Positions 26,886 to 34,702 of a DNA stretch of 64,000 bases are shown piece by piece; the stretch's first letter is position 1, and every line of letters begins with the position of its first letter. The notes under the pieces were generated by a model. That model saw only the letters and a list, made by a program, of their open reading frames with translations, had not been told where the DNA came from and made no database searches. The stretch lies in assembly GCF_035918155.1 (NCBI RefSeq), contig NZ_CP109327.1:682001-746000 (forward strand), in the 5' to 3' direction. The translations under genes and the position numbers were made by a program. The stretch is from Streptomyces sp. NBC_01591. GTDB taxonomy: Bacteria > Actinomycetota > Actinomycetes > Streptomycetales > Streptomycetaceae.

Positions 26886-27128
26886 CATCAGGCACCCGAT
26901 CCGCCGGGAACGTCCCGCTTCGCGGGACGTTCCCAAAAACCAGCACCAACTCCCACGAACCGACCCTGACAGGGTTGACGAAACAGATAGGGGCACCCCC
27001 CCCTGAGCATCGTCCGGCCGTCCAGCCGAGGCCGCCCCATCGCTCTGCGGGGCAGGGATGGGGCGCACGAAGTCCCGCTCGACTTCGGAGGGTTCATGGC
27101 GACGTATCACTCGGCCATGAACCATCAA
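26886..27128 (-). mobile_element. IS5-family transposase remnant, N-terminal part
   Basis: From the right end, frames read VIRRHEPSEVERDFVRPIPA, then MGRPRLDGRTMLRGG, and after an inserted stretch of about 70 bp RDVPGGSGA. These match the IS5 N-terminal pattern (IRRHELTDAEWEFVRPLLP, RPRLDDR-MLNGI, WRDVPERYG). It is separated from the rest of the transposase gene by the IS110 element. Confidence 0.65.
26906..26934. repeat. Perfect 13-bp hairpin in the IS5/IS110 junction
   Basis: GGGAACGTCCCGC (26906-26918), loop TTC, GCGGGACGTTCCC (26922-26934). The right arm coincides with the IS5 coding block for RDVP, and the left arm is an inverted copy. No T-run follows on either strand, so it is not a classical terminator. 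Confidence 0.8.
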
Positions 27129-27134
27129 TCAAGA

Positions 27135-27779
27135 TCACATGGATGGCAGACCCTGGGCAGAGGGGCGGGTGACCACATTGATGTTGAACGTGTGGGCACC
27201 CAGGCCGCCCGCGATGCCCATGAAGAGCAGGGCGAAGTGCTCCTGTCCGCGTGCGGTGCTGATGCCGCCGATGTCCAGCTGGGACGACGGGGACCAGCCA
27301 AGGTCGTTGAGCAGGCGGCCGGTGGTCCGTTTGGCTTCGGCATCGTCGCCGGAGAGGAAGACGGTGCTCGGGCCATCGAGACCGTCCGGGGCGGTCATCA
27401 CGGTGGAGTCCATGGTGCACAGCGTCTTGACGACGGGGGTCAGGGGGAAGGCTTCCTGGATCTGTTCACCCAGGCTGCTGTTGGGGTGCGAGAGCTCGGT
27501 GAAGTCGTCGGAGAGGCCGACCCCGACATCGATCAGCAGGGTGCCGGCCAACGCTGGTGCCCCGATGGAGTGCAGCAGTTCCACGGAGACGGCCCCCGGG
27601 GTGGCATTGACCAGTACCTCTGCGTGGGCAGCTGTCTCGCTCAGGCCCGCCACGGGGAGACCAAGGTCTGTCCGCTCCTCAGGCCGACGTGAACCGAGGA
27701 GCACATCGTGTCCTGCGTCGCTCCAGCCTTGAGCCAGTGCTCGGGCGACGTTTCCGGTGCCAAGTAGTCCTATACGCAT
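27135..27779 (-). CDS. NADPH-dependent F420 reductase-like oxidoreductase
   Basis: A 214-residue NPD-fold protein. The dinucleotide-binding start is MRIGLLGTGNVARALAQGW, then HDVLLGSRRPEE, LVNATPG, LLIDVGVGLSDDF, and TVFLSGDDAEAK with DLGWSPSSQLDIGG. The length is normal. Such enzymes transfer hydride between NADPH and F420 or other flavins. The last residues (RPSAQGLPSM) are not family-like, and the IS5 remnant abuts the 3' end, so insertion may have replaced the natural C-terminus. Confidence 0.88.
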   Translation of the reverse strand: MRIGLLGTGNVARALAQGWSDAGHDVLLGSRRPEERTDLGLPVAGLSETAAHAEVLVNATPGAVSVELLHSIGAPALAGTLLIDVGVGLSDDFTELSHPNSSLGEQIQEAFPLTPVVKTLCTMDSTVMTAPDGLDGPSTVFLSGDDAEAKRTTGRLLNDLGWSPSSQLDIGGISTARGQEHFALLFMGIAGGLGAHTFNINVVTRPSAQGLPSM

Positions 27780-28198
27780 GGTGTGACGCTAGCCATTGTC
27801 GGGGCTCAGCGAATCGGACCGCGGGCCCGAGTGGACCGGCACCAAAGACGTAGTCCTGTGGTTGCTTCCCACTCGCTACGACAAAACTGCCGAGTCCTAC
27901 CGGGCAGCCGTCACCCACACATCGCTCCTGATGTGAGCGTGACACTTTGACGACAACTCCTAGGACCACTGACGTACGCGCACGGTACTACCGAGAGACG
28001 ATGACGTGGTGTCAGGTGTGGTGAAAGGCTGGCCCGCATGACGAGAACGCCCGGGACAGCGGGCGGATGAGGGAGCGCTCCGCGTTCCCCGGCCCACCTT
28101 CTGCGGCCCCGGCCGGGTCGGACCGGGCCGCCCCGCTCTTCTCGCTCTCCGCACCACCTTCTGTGCCGCTCTCTCACGCACCCACTCAAGGAGACCGT

Positions 28199-29779
28199 GT
28201 GACCACCATCAGCGCAGCGGTGCGCCGCGCCTCGTCCGTGGGCCTCGCCCTCACCGCGTGCTTCACCGCGCTGCCCGGCACGTCGGCGACAGCCGCGGAC
28301 CGCGACGGCGGAGCGGTGACGGCCGGGGCCGGCCTCGACCGCTACTACCACCAGCGCCTCGACTGGCGCAGTTGCGTCGTGGGCCCGGACGATGCCACGG
28401 GCCATGACCTGGAGAAGGCCGGCGCACGCTGCGCCGACGTGACTGTCCCACTCGACTACGCCGATCCCCGTGGACGTACCCTCACGGTCGCGATATCCCG
28501 ACTCGCTGCCACCGACACCCGTCACCGGATCGGCTCACTGCTGTTCAACCCCGGAGGGCCGGGCGGGCCCGGCCTCGGCTACTCCCCGCTCATTCGCCAG
28601 GTGTTGAAGGAGACCGGCGCACGCTACGACGTCATCGGCTTCGACCCGCGTTTCGTCGGCCGCAGCACCCCGCTCAACTGCGGCTGGCCCGTCGGTTCCT
28701 CCGTGCTCTCGGCCGGTCGAAGCCGGGCGAGCTTCGAGCGCCAGGTCGCCCTGCAGAAGGGCCTGGCCGACAGGTGCCGGGCCACCAACGCGTCCGTGCT
28801 GCCGTACGTCACCACCCGCAATACGGCCCGCGACATGGACGTCATCCGGGGCGCGCTCGGCGAGCGCAGGGTCTCCTACCTGGGCTGGTCCTACGGCACC
28901 TACCTGGGCACGGCCTACACCCAGATGTTCCCCCGCCGCTACGACCGGGTGGTCCTCGACGGGGCACTGGATCCACGCCGCTACAACCCTCGGCTGATGC
29001 GCGGCGTGGAGCGCGAGAACGAGCAGGCCCTCGCCGACTGGGCCACCTGGGCAGGGCAGCGCCACAGCGTCTACGGCCTCGGCCGCACGCGCGGACAGGT
29101 GCTCGCCACGATCAACCGCGTCGTCGCAACGTCTGCGCGCCACCCGCTGACTGTCGGCACCGGCGCGGACACGTTCCGGCTCGACGACACCCAGGTGCCC
29201 TTCGTGATCTTCTCCGGGACCGCGGACGACACCGATGAGGCACGAGCGGCGGCCGGGGATCAGATCTCCGTGCTCGCCAGGGCCGCAACGGGTCAACCTA
29301 CCCAGCTGTCACGGCAGTTCGCCGTAATGTTGCGGGGCGCACTCACCGACGAGGGGTCACGCAACGGCAGTGTGCAGTCCGCGATCCTCTGCGGCGATGT
29401 CTCCGTGCCGCGCGACCCCGAGAGCTATTGGCGGGACATTGAACGCAGCCGGGCCGAGCATGCGCTGTTCGGCCCCCTCACCAACAACATAGGGCCGTGC
29501 GCCTTCTGGGACCGGCCCCGCGAGAAGCCCACCCGGGTGCGTCACGACACCCCGGCACTGATCGTGGCCGCCACCGGCGACCCGCGCACCCCCTACACGG
29601 GCAGCGTGGCACTGCACAGCCTGCTGCCGAGCTCCAAGCTGCTCACCCTCAAGGGCGCCAACCGGCACGCGCTCTACGGCCAGTACGGCAACGCCTGCGT
29701 GGACAACGAGGTCAACCGGTACCTGGCCACCGGAAAGCTGCCCGCGCAGGACCGGACCTGCGTGAAGCGGAGCCACTGA
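28199..29779 (+). CDS. Secreted alpha/beta hydrolase, tripeptidyl-aminopeptidase (S33) type
   Basis: A 526-residue exported hydrolase. The GTG at 28199 has AAGGAG five bases upstream. The signal peptide spans roughly residues 1-33 (basic start, VGLALTACFTALPG, AATA-type cleavage site). Then come VPLDYADP, LLFNPGGPGGPG, the nucleophile elbow GWSYGTYLG, and the C-terminal TAP-like domain with ATGDPRTPYTGS and GANRHALYGQYGNACVD. This is the SlpD/SlpE/Tap family of mycelium-associated peptidases. Monocistronic. Confidence 0.93.
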   Translation: MTTISAAVRRASSVGLALTACFTALPGTSATAADRDGGAVTAGAGLDRYYHQRLDWRSCVVGPDDATGHDLEKAGARCADVTVPLDYADPRGRTLTVAISRLAATDTRHRIGSLLFNPGGPGGPGLGYSPLIRQVLKETGARYDVIGFDPRFVGRSTPLNCGWPVGSSVLSAGRSRASFERQVALQKGLADRCRATNASVLPYVTTRNTARDMDVIRGALGERRVSYLGWSYGTYLGTAYTQMFPRRYDRVVLDGALDPRRYNPRLMRGVERENEQALADWATWAGQRHSVYGLGRTRGQVLATINRVVATSARHPLTVGTGADTFRLDDTQVPFVIFSGTADDTDEARAAAGDQISVLARAATGQPTQLSRQFAVMLRGALTDEGSRNGSVQSAILCGDVSVPRDPESYWRDIERSRAEHALFGPLTNNIGPCAFWDRPREKPTRVRHDTPALIVAATGDPRTPYTGSVALHSLLPSSKLLTLKGANRHALYGQYGNACVDNEVNRYLATGKLPAQDRTCVKRSH

Positions 29780-30332
29780 CCGCCCGATGCCGCGTCGCCC
29801 CGGTCCCCCGGCCGCGCGCCGGTGGGCCGGGACGGCTCGGCGGCCCCTCAGGAACGGGCCATGGCCGGCGTCGAGCAGGCGACACCGAGAACTCCTCGAC
29901 CATCCGGAGCGTCCGAAGCGGCGCGTGTCGGCGAAAGCTCGGTTCGGACAGTGGTAGTCGCCCGACGCCGGTCGTACGGTCTCAGCACATCGGCGAGCAA
30001 CAGCATGCAACGGCACGGCACGGTTCTGCCGGAACGAGGACATCGGATGACGGGCATCATGCCCTGAACGAATACGACGGGGTCCCGCGGACTCCTGGTC
30101 CGTGCACTCCGCGCCCGTCGGCAGGCCGGGCACTGCCGGCACCTCGAGCATGGGTCCTTGGACCCAGCACCCTCTCCCACCGGGTGGCGCAGTGGGCCAC
30201 CGAAGACGCCGGGCGCGGAGATCGCCTTCAGCCGGGTGCTGGATCCGGTCTCGGGTCGGGTCGGGTCGGGTCGGGTCGGGTCGGGTCGGGTCGTCCCTGC
30301 ATACCTTGCCTGCGAGTCCCTGAAACGATCAG
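29780..30332. other. Non-coding interval between convergent genes
   Basis: About 550 bp with no frame I can support on either strand. Its one notable structure is the (TCGGG)8 array at 30251-30290. It separates the S33 hydrolase from the radical-SAM/peptide pair, which run toward each other. Confidence 0.5.
30251..30290. repeat. (TCGGG)8 microsatellite, G-quadruplex-prone
   Basis: Eight exact copies of the pentamer TCGGG occupy 30251-30290. The plus strand therefore has eight G-triplets with 2-nt spacers, which readily satisfies quadruplex rules. It lies 43 bp beyond the stop codon of the candidate precursor peptide. Confidence 0.92.
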
Positions 30333-30482
30333 TCAGTAGTCCCAGCCGAAGATGCTGGCGATGTCATGGCATTCGTCGGTCTGATCTGCTGCCAGGGTGA
30401 GTTCGTGCCGACTGGCCTCAATCCGTTCGGCGAGCGTAACCGTTGTCTCGATGTCCTGTTCACGTGCGGGCATGTTCGGCAT
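30333..30482 (-). CDS. Candidate RiPP precursor peptide (cyclophane/triceptide-type)
   Basis: A 49-codon gene overlapping the radical-SAM gene by 23 bp. ATG at 30480-30482 has GGAAGGA about ten bases upstream, inside the maturase 3' end; a second in-frame ATG follows three codons later. The first ~35 residues are charged and helical (AREQDIETTVTLAERIEASR), like a leader. The last residues are Asp-Glu-Cys-His-Asp-Ile-Ala-Ser-Ile-Phe-Gly-Trp-Asp-Tyr. Phe45-x-Trp47 and Trp47-x-Tyr49 fit the aromatic-x-x pattern cyclised by 3-residue cyclophane maturases. The role is inferred from context. Confidence 0.65.
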   Translation of the reverse strand: MPNMPAREQDIETTVTLAERIEASRHELTLAADQTDECHDIASIFGWDY

Positions 30483-31629
30483 GGCGCAGGATTCCTTCCA
30501 ATAGGTTGATCTTGCTGGTGCGGCAGTATGCGGTCTCGGTGGTGTCCAGGCGGCCGGTCTCGAAGTACTTGTTGGCTACCTGCCCGCCGCGGCAGTAGGC
30601 GAAGTACTCGCACTGCGTACGGCAGTTGGCGATGCCGGCCAGGGCTTCCGCGACCCACGGCACCTGCTCCGCGCGGGCTGCGAGGTCGGAAAGTGGGGTG
30701 TCCAGGACGTTGCCGGCGGTGAACGGGCCATGGTGGGGTGAACGGAACCCGGCAAGTTCCGCGCCGACGGGAAGGTAGTGGCCGTCCCAGGTCACCAGGG
30801 GCAGGGGCATGATCGGACGATCGGCACGCTGTGCCGCGGCTCCGGAGAGCTCCTCGCGGATGTAGGTGTAGACGTGGTCGAGATCCCTGATCCGGATACG
30901 AGGGTCGGCCTGCCGGCTGGCGGCCAATTCCTGCCAGAAGGCGATGGCCCCGGTCTGCGGCAACTGCCCGCCTGCGTATACGCCTTTCTTCTCGGCCAGG
31001 TTCACGGCCAGGCTTTCGCAGTCCAGCTCGCAGGCGAAACGGTACAGGCGACCGGCCGCTCCGGCAGACAGGTCTGACACCACCGCGATGATATTGAAGC
31101 CAATACCAGCGCGTCGCAGCGAATCGATTCCACGCATGGCCTGCGTCGTGCTCGGGTGTCCCGCCCAGTCCATCCGCGAGGCGTTCGCTTCACCAGGGCC
31201 ATCGATGCTCACCGTCACTTGGACGGGTACCTGCGAAAAGACTTCGCACCACGCGTCATTGATACGGGTGGCGTTCGTCGTCACCTTATGAGTCACCGAA
31301 TGCGTCTCATCCGGCCCGAAGGGCGCCACCAGGGAACGGAAGTAGGCCGGGTCCACCGCCAGCGGTTCTCCGCCGTGCCACGCGACGGTCACCGGATGCT
31401 GCCTGGACCACTCCCGGACGCCGGTTGCCACGGCCTCGGCGACCTCCACACTCATACGCCGCGCCACCTTCCGGTCGGGCAGGTAGCAGTAGGAGCAATC
31501 GAGATTGCAAAGAGTCGTCGGCTGCATCAGCACGGCCGACGCCGACCTCGCCAGCCTGACCCGACCCGTCTGCATGGCCCCCGCGTCACCAGGATCCACC
31601 TGACGAGCTGTCACGCTCGAAAGTGTCAT
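30460..31629 (-). CDS. Radical SAM/SPASM peptide maturase (cyclophane-forming type)
   Basis: A 389-residue enzyme. Cys41, Cys45 and Cys48 form the CxxxCxxC of the SAM-binding [4Fe-4S] cluster (CNLDCSYCY), and WHGGEPL is the GGEP motif. The C-terminal SPASM domain has ANCRTQCEYFAYCRGG, ANKYFETGR and TTETAYCRTSK, closest in my memory to GrrM/OscB- and AmcB-like cyclophane synthases. The ATG at 31627 has GGAGG seven bases upstream. It likely installs C-C crosslinks in the peptide encoded by the overlapping downstream ORF. Confidence 0.85.
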   Translation of the reverse strand: MTLSSVTARQVDPGDAGAMQTGRVRLARSASAVLMQPTTLCNLDCSYCYLPDRKVARRMSVEVAEAVATGVREWSRQHPVTVAWHGGEPLAVDPAYFRSLVAPFGPDETHSVTHKVTTNATRINDAWCEVFSQVPVQVTVSIDGPGEANASRMDWAGHPSTTQAMRGIDSLRRAGIGFNIIAVVSDLSAGAAGRLYRFACELDCESLAVNLAEKKGVYAGGQLPQTGAIAFWQELAASRQADPRIRIRDLDHVYTYIREELSGAAAQRADRPIMPLPLVTWDGHYLPVGAELAGFRSPHHGPFTAGNVLDTPLSDLAARAEQVPWVAEALAGIANCRTQCEYFAYCRGGQVANKYFETGRLDTTETAYCRTSKINLLEGILRHAEHART

Positions 31630-31881
31630 GGCCATGCCTCCACTGTTCCGGTATGCCGCCCGTTTCCGCGGCTCTGCCCCCTGCGCGGCGCCCGGGGCTA
31701 TTTCCACCCGCCCAACGCCGAATCCCGACCCAGGTCACGGCGGAGATCGGGCCGACGCGGGGCCGGGCGCACGACCGCGGACGCGTGCGCAGACGATCAC
31801 CGCTGGGCCCGAAAGCCGGCCCGGGGCGGGCGGGGATCCCTCGCGCCCCCGGCTCGATGACGAGGTGCCGGACCGGCCTGT

Positions 31882-32472
31882 TCAGGCAACGACGACAGGT
31901 TCACCGCTCAGTACGACACCGGCCAGGCGCAGCTCGTCGAGTGCGGCGCGCGTGGTGTCGGCGGAGACGCCGGCGGTGTAGTCGAGCAGGACCCGCACCC
32001 TGAGGCCCGCGCGCACTCCGTCCAGTGCGGTCGCCTTCACACAGTGATCGGTCGCGATGCCGACGATGTCGAGATCGGTGACGCCGCGGGCCTTCAGCCA
32101 GTCGGACAACGTCGTACCGTCCTGAGTGAAGCCCTCGAAACCGCTCTTCGAGGCGGAGTGCGCGCCCTTGAAGACGACCTCGTCGACGTGCCCGGAGTCC
32201 ACGGCGGGCGCGAAGTCCGGATGGAACTCGCCTCCCTCGCTGCCGACGACGCAATGCACGGGGAACGAGTCCCGGAAGTCGGGGTTCTCGGAGAAGTGGG
32301 CGCCCGGGTCGATGTGGTGGTCACGGGTGGCGACGACGAAGGCGTACTGCTCGTCGGGACGCCTGACCAGCTCGGCGATGGCGGCGGCCCGCCCCGCACC
32401 GCCCTTCACCGGAATGCTCCCGCCCTCGCAGAAGTCCTTCTGCACATCGACGATGATGAGTGCACGACGCAT
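31882..32472 (-). CDS. pncA: Nicotinamidase (isochorismatase-like)
   Basis: A 196-residue cysteine hydrolase. It shows RRALIIVDVQKDFCEGGSIP (Asp9 in the first catalytic position), VVATRDHHIDPGAHF (metal and catalytic region), VVFKGAHSASKSGF, and IVGIATDHCVKATALDG with the nucleophilic Cys. The combination is typical of PncA, which converts nicotinamide to nicotinate for NAD salvage. Monocistronic, minus strand, with about 190 bp to the next upstream gene. Confidence 0.92.
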   Translation of the reverse strand: MRRALIIVDVQKDFCEGGSIPVKGGAGRAAAIAELVRRPDEQYAFVVATRDHHIDPGAHFSENPDFRDSFPVHCVVGSEGGEFHPDFAPAVDSGHVDEVVFKGAHSASKSGFEGFTQDGTTLSDWLKARGVTDLDIVGIATDHCVKATALDGVRAGLRVRVLLDYTAGVSADTTRAALDELRLAGVVLSGEPVVVA

Positions 32473-32661
32473 GGAAGAGCCCTTTCACTCGGAGATCATC
32501 TCTCCCCGATGGTTGTCCTTCCGCCGGCGTGCGGGCGCGCCACTCGCCGGTCATTCACCCGAGCGGCGTGGCATGCGCGGCAATGAGGTACAGCGCTTCC
32601 TTCCCCACTGGAACCATGGAGCCGCCCACGACCACGACGGCGAGGCGGCTGATGTTGCTGG

Positions 32662-33384
32662 TCAGGGCTGTCCGTTCGGCCTCGGTGGCTGCCATCGGCC
32701 GGGTGTGTGCAGGCGGGCGGTCAGTTCGGTGACAGCTGTTCCGGTGTCGGCCGGGAGCTCGGACACGACAGTGAGCGCCGCGGTGATGTGCTCGGGCTTG
32801 GCGCGCGGGTCCGCCTGGACGGCGAGGACGGCGTCCAGGGCAGGCATCGGGGTCAGGGCGTGGTGCCAGGCTCGGCGGGCGGGGCCTGTGGCGTAGTGCG
32901 CGGTGAGAGTCTCGGCGGGTGCCAGGGGGACGCCCGCGCGGCGTGCCAGGGGGGCGAGACCCGAGGCGACGAGGTCGCAGATCTCGCCGGACCGGGCGGT
33001 GTTGCGGTGGTGATCGTCGCGAATCTGATAGATCGCCGCGTACACGAGGGCTTGCTCACGGTCCGTCGCTGGGGACGGCAGGGGCGTCTCGTGCCAGTAC
33101 TCCTCGACGGTCGACGGGGTGATCCGGGGGCGGGTTCGGCCGTCGGGTGCCTGTGTCGTGGCGATGCGTATGGCGCCGAGGGCGATGGCGTTCTCGGAGA
33201 GCCGTCGCAGACAGCGGAACTCGCCCGACTCCCTCGCCCCGGCAGCATGCCGGATCTGTGTGACGGTCGGGCCGTCCGTCCAGATGAGACGGGGGTCCGC
33301 GTCGTCCGCGTGGATGTCGTGGCCGAGATGCTCGGTGAGCGCGGCGGCAAGCCGCAGCAGGCCGGCCTCGGGCTCGCGGGTCAT
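32662..33384 (-). CDS. Hypothetical protein, coupled to upstream gene
   Basis: A 240-residue predicted soluble protein, alpha-helical and Arg/Ala-rich (ATDREQALVYAAIYQIRDDH, EICDLVASGLAPLARRAGVP). No family recognised. Its ATG (33382-33384) overlaps the stop of the upstream gene as ATGA, so they are co-translated. Similar two-gene pairs occur in Streptomyces genomes in my recollection, but the function is not known to me. Confidence 0.72.
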   Translation of the reverse strand: MTREPEAGLLRLAAALTEHLGHDIHADDADPRLIWTDGPTVTQIRHAAGARESGEFRCLRRLSENAIALGAIRIATTQAPDGRTRPRITPSTVEEYWHETPLPSPATDREQALVYAAIYQIRDDHHRNTARSGEICDLVASGLAPLARRAGVPLAPAETLTAHYATGPARRAWHHALTPMPALDAVLAVQADPRAKPEHITAALTVVSELPADTGTAVTELTARLHTPGRWQPPRPNGQP

Positions 33385-34073
33385 TGGTGGTCCGGCCGGG
33401 GCAGGACTGGGACGGTCTGCGGATAGCCGATGGCCGTGATCTCGGCCGTCAGCTGTTCGGGCGTCACATCGGGGTTGAGCGCCGCCACCATTTCCGGGGT
33501 CAGCGGACGCATCGCGTAGATGTGGCGTACGGCGTCCAGGTCCACCGGGGTGTTGTAGTAGCTCCGGGCCCAGTCGGCGAACCCCTCGGGCGTACCGTCC
33601 ACGAGGAAGGAGAACAGGTACGACGCCCCATCGGGGTCGCTGCCTCCGCCGTCGTACTCGATCTGGCCCGTTCGCCACCGGTCGTCGCCGGTCTCGCGCC
33701 ACAGGCAGGCCGTCACATTCGGAGTCCCGTCCTCGATGAAGGACGGCTCCTCGACGCAGGACCGGAACACCTCCGGTACCGAGTCCACGACTCCCGGCCA
33801 GACACTTCGGTCACCTGCGTATGGGCTCATGGGCGACTCGTGATCGAACCCGCGGATGTACACGCCCTCGGGCGAGAAGATGACCGAGTACTCGTCGCCT
33901 GCTCCGTTGTCCATCCAGCCCAGTTCGCGCCCTGGGGACCAGTGGGCGTCGAATCCGTGGCGGCGGTATGGGCCACCGGGCGCGAGGATCGCTTCCGCCA
34001 TCGCCATGGAGCGGCACCGGTCACGCAAGGCCGGGATGTCGGGAAGGTGTTGGGCGACGTCATGAACGGTCAT
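33381..34073 (-). CDS. Hypothetical protein, first gene of coupled pair
   Basis: A 230-residue acidic protein; start at ATG 34071. The sequence is rich in aromatic and Gly/Asp turns (GRELGWMDNGAGDEYSVIFS, VYIRGFDHESPMSPYAGD, VWPGVVDSVPEVFRSCVEEP), suggesting a compact beta-rich domain. The C-terminal third has LDAVRHIYAMRPLTPEMVAA. I recognise no family. The stop overlaps the start of the downstream partner by 4 bp. Confidence 0.72.
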   Translation of the reverse strand: MTVHDVAQHLPDIPALRDRCRSMAMAEAILAPGGPYRRHGFDAHWSPGRELGWMDNGAGDEYSVIFSPEGVYIRGFDHESPMSPYAGDRSVWPGVVDSVPEVFRSCVEEPSFIEDGTPNVTACLWRETGDDRWRTGQIEYDGGGSDPDGASYLFSFLVDGTPEGFADWARSYYNTPVDLDAVRHIYAMRPLTPEMVAALNPDVTPEQLTAEITAIGYPQTVPVLPRPDHQ

Positions 34074-34194
34074 GCCTGCATTCCAGCAGACGCCTACGAC
34101 AATCGAACGCCCGGCTGTCGTCTGCCGCTGCCGTGGTCCCGGGATGAACGTGCCCACGGACCGGTCATTGATCGGATTCATCAGGTCCGGCGGG

Positions 34195-34698
34195 TCAGTG
34201 TGAGTGATCAGTGAGGCCGTCGAAGAGAGGGTGCGACAGGTGCTCCGTCCACGGCCACGGTGGGGTTTCGGGTGCTTGGCGCCAGGTCAGATGCACTCGG
34301 GCGAAACGAGGCGGGTCTCCTTCGATGCTGAACAACACTTCGTCGCATCGGCTGCAACGGGCGAGTGCGGTGGCCTGCGTGCCGAACAGCGGATGCCTCT
34401 GGCCCACCTCGACGTGCAGCTGTGCCTCCAGAACTCTGGCCGTCGCGCTGGGGGCCAGAAGCCAGGGTTCCGGCAGGGGCCTCGATTCGCCGTCGAAGAG
34501 ACAGTCGTAGCCGGGATCGAGGCCTGCGTCCGCCCAGGGCCCGCGTGCCCCGGCGTCTCGCACTGCCAGGCGCCGACACGACGAACAACGGCGAACCTCT
34601 CGCATCGGACCGCGGCGACCACGCACGGGTTCATCGGGGAGAGCTTGTCGCAGGGTGCGGTCGATCAGTTCGGTTCCGCACGATGGGCAGGTATCCAT
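34195..34698 (-). CDS. Zinc-ribbon hypothetical protein
   Basis: A 167-residue protein starting MDTCPSCGTELIDRTLRQAL. Three CxxC pairs (CPSC, CSSC, CSRC) suggest two zinc ribbons, one near residues 3-45 and another fed by the C-terminal CSRC. It contains a PLPEPWLLAPSATARVLEAQ linker. Zinc ribbons usually mediate nucleic-acid or protein contacts; no specific role is visible. It lies upstream of the coupled hypothetical pair on the same strand. Confidence 0.72.
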   Translation of the reverse strand: MDTCPSCGTELIDRTLRQALPDEPVRGRRGPMREVRRCSSCRRLAVRDAGARGPWADAGLDPGYDCLFDGESRPLPEPWLLAPSATARVLEAQLHVEVGQRHPLFGTQATALARCSRCDEVLFSIEGDPPRFARVHLTWRQAPETPPWPWTEHLSHPLFDGLTDHSH

Positions 34699-34702
34699 GG
34701 CC

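Noticed and set aside
26906..26934. Rho-independent terminator for the IS110 gene
   Set aside because: Stem is perfect but is not followed by T residues on either strand, and one arm is IS5 coding sequence.
30251..30290. Telomere or replication-origin repeat
   Set aside because: Only eight pentamers in an internal intergenic gap; no DnaA boxes or terminal palindromes near it.
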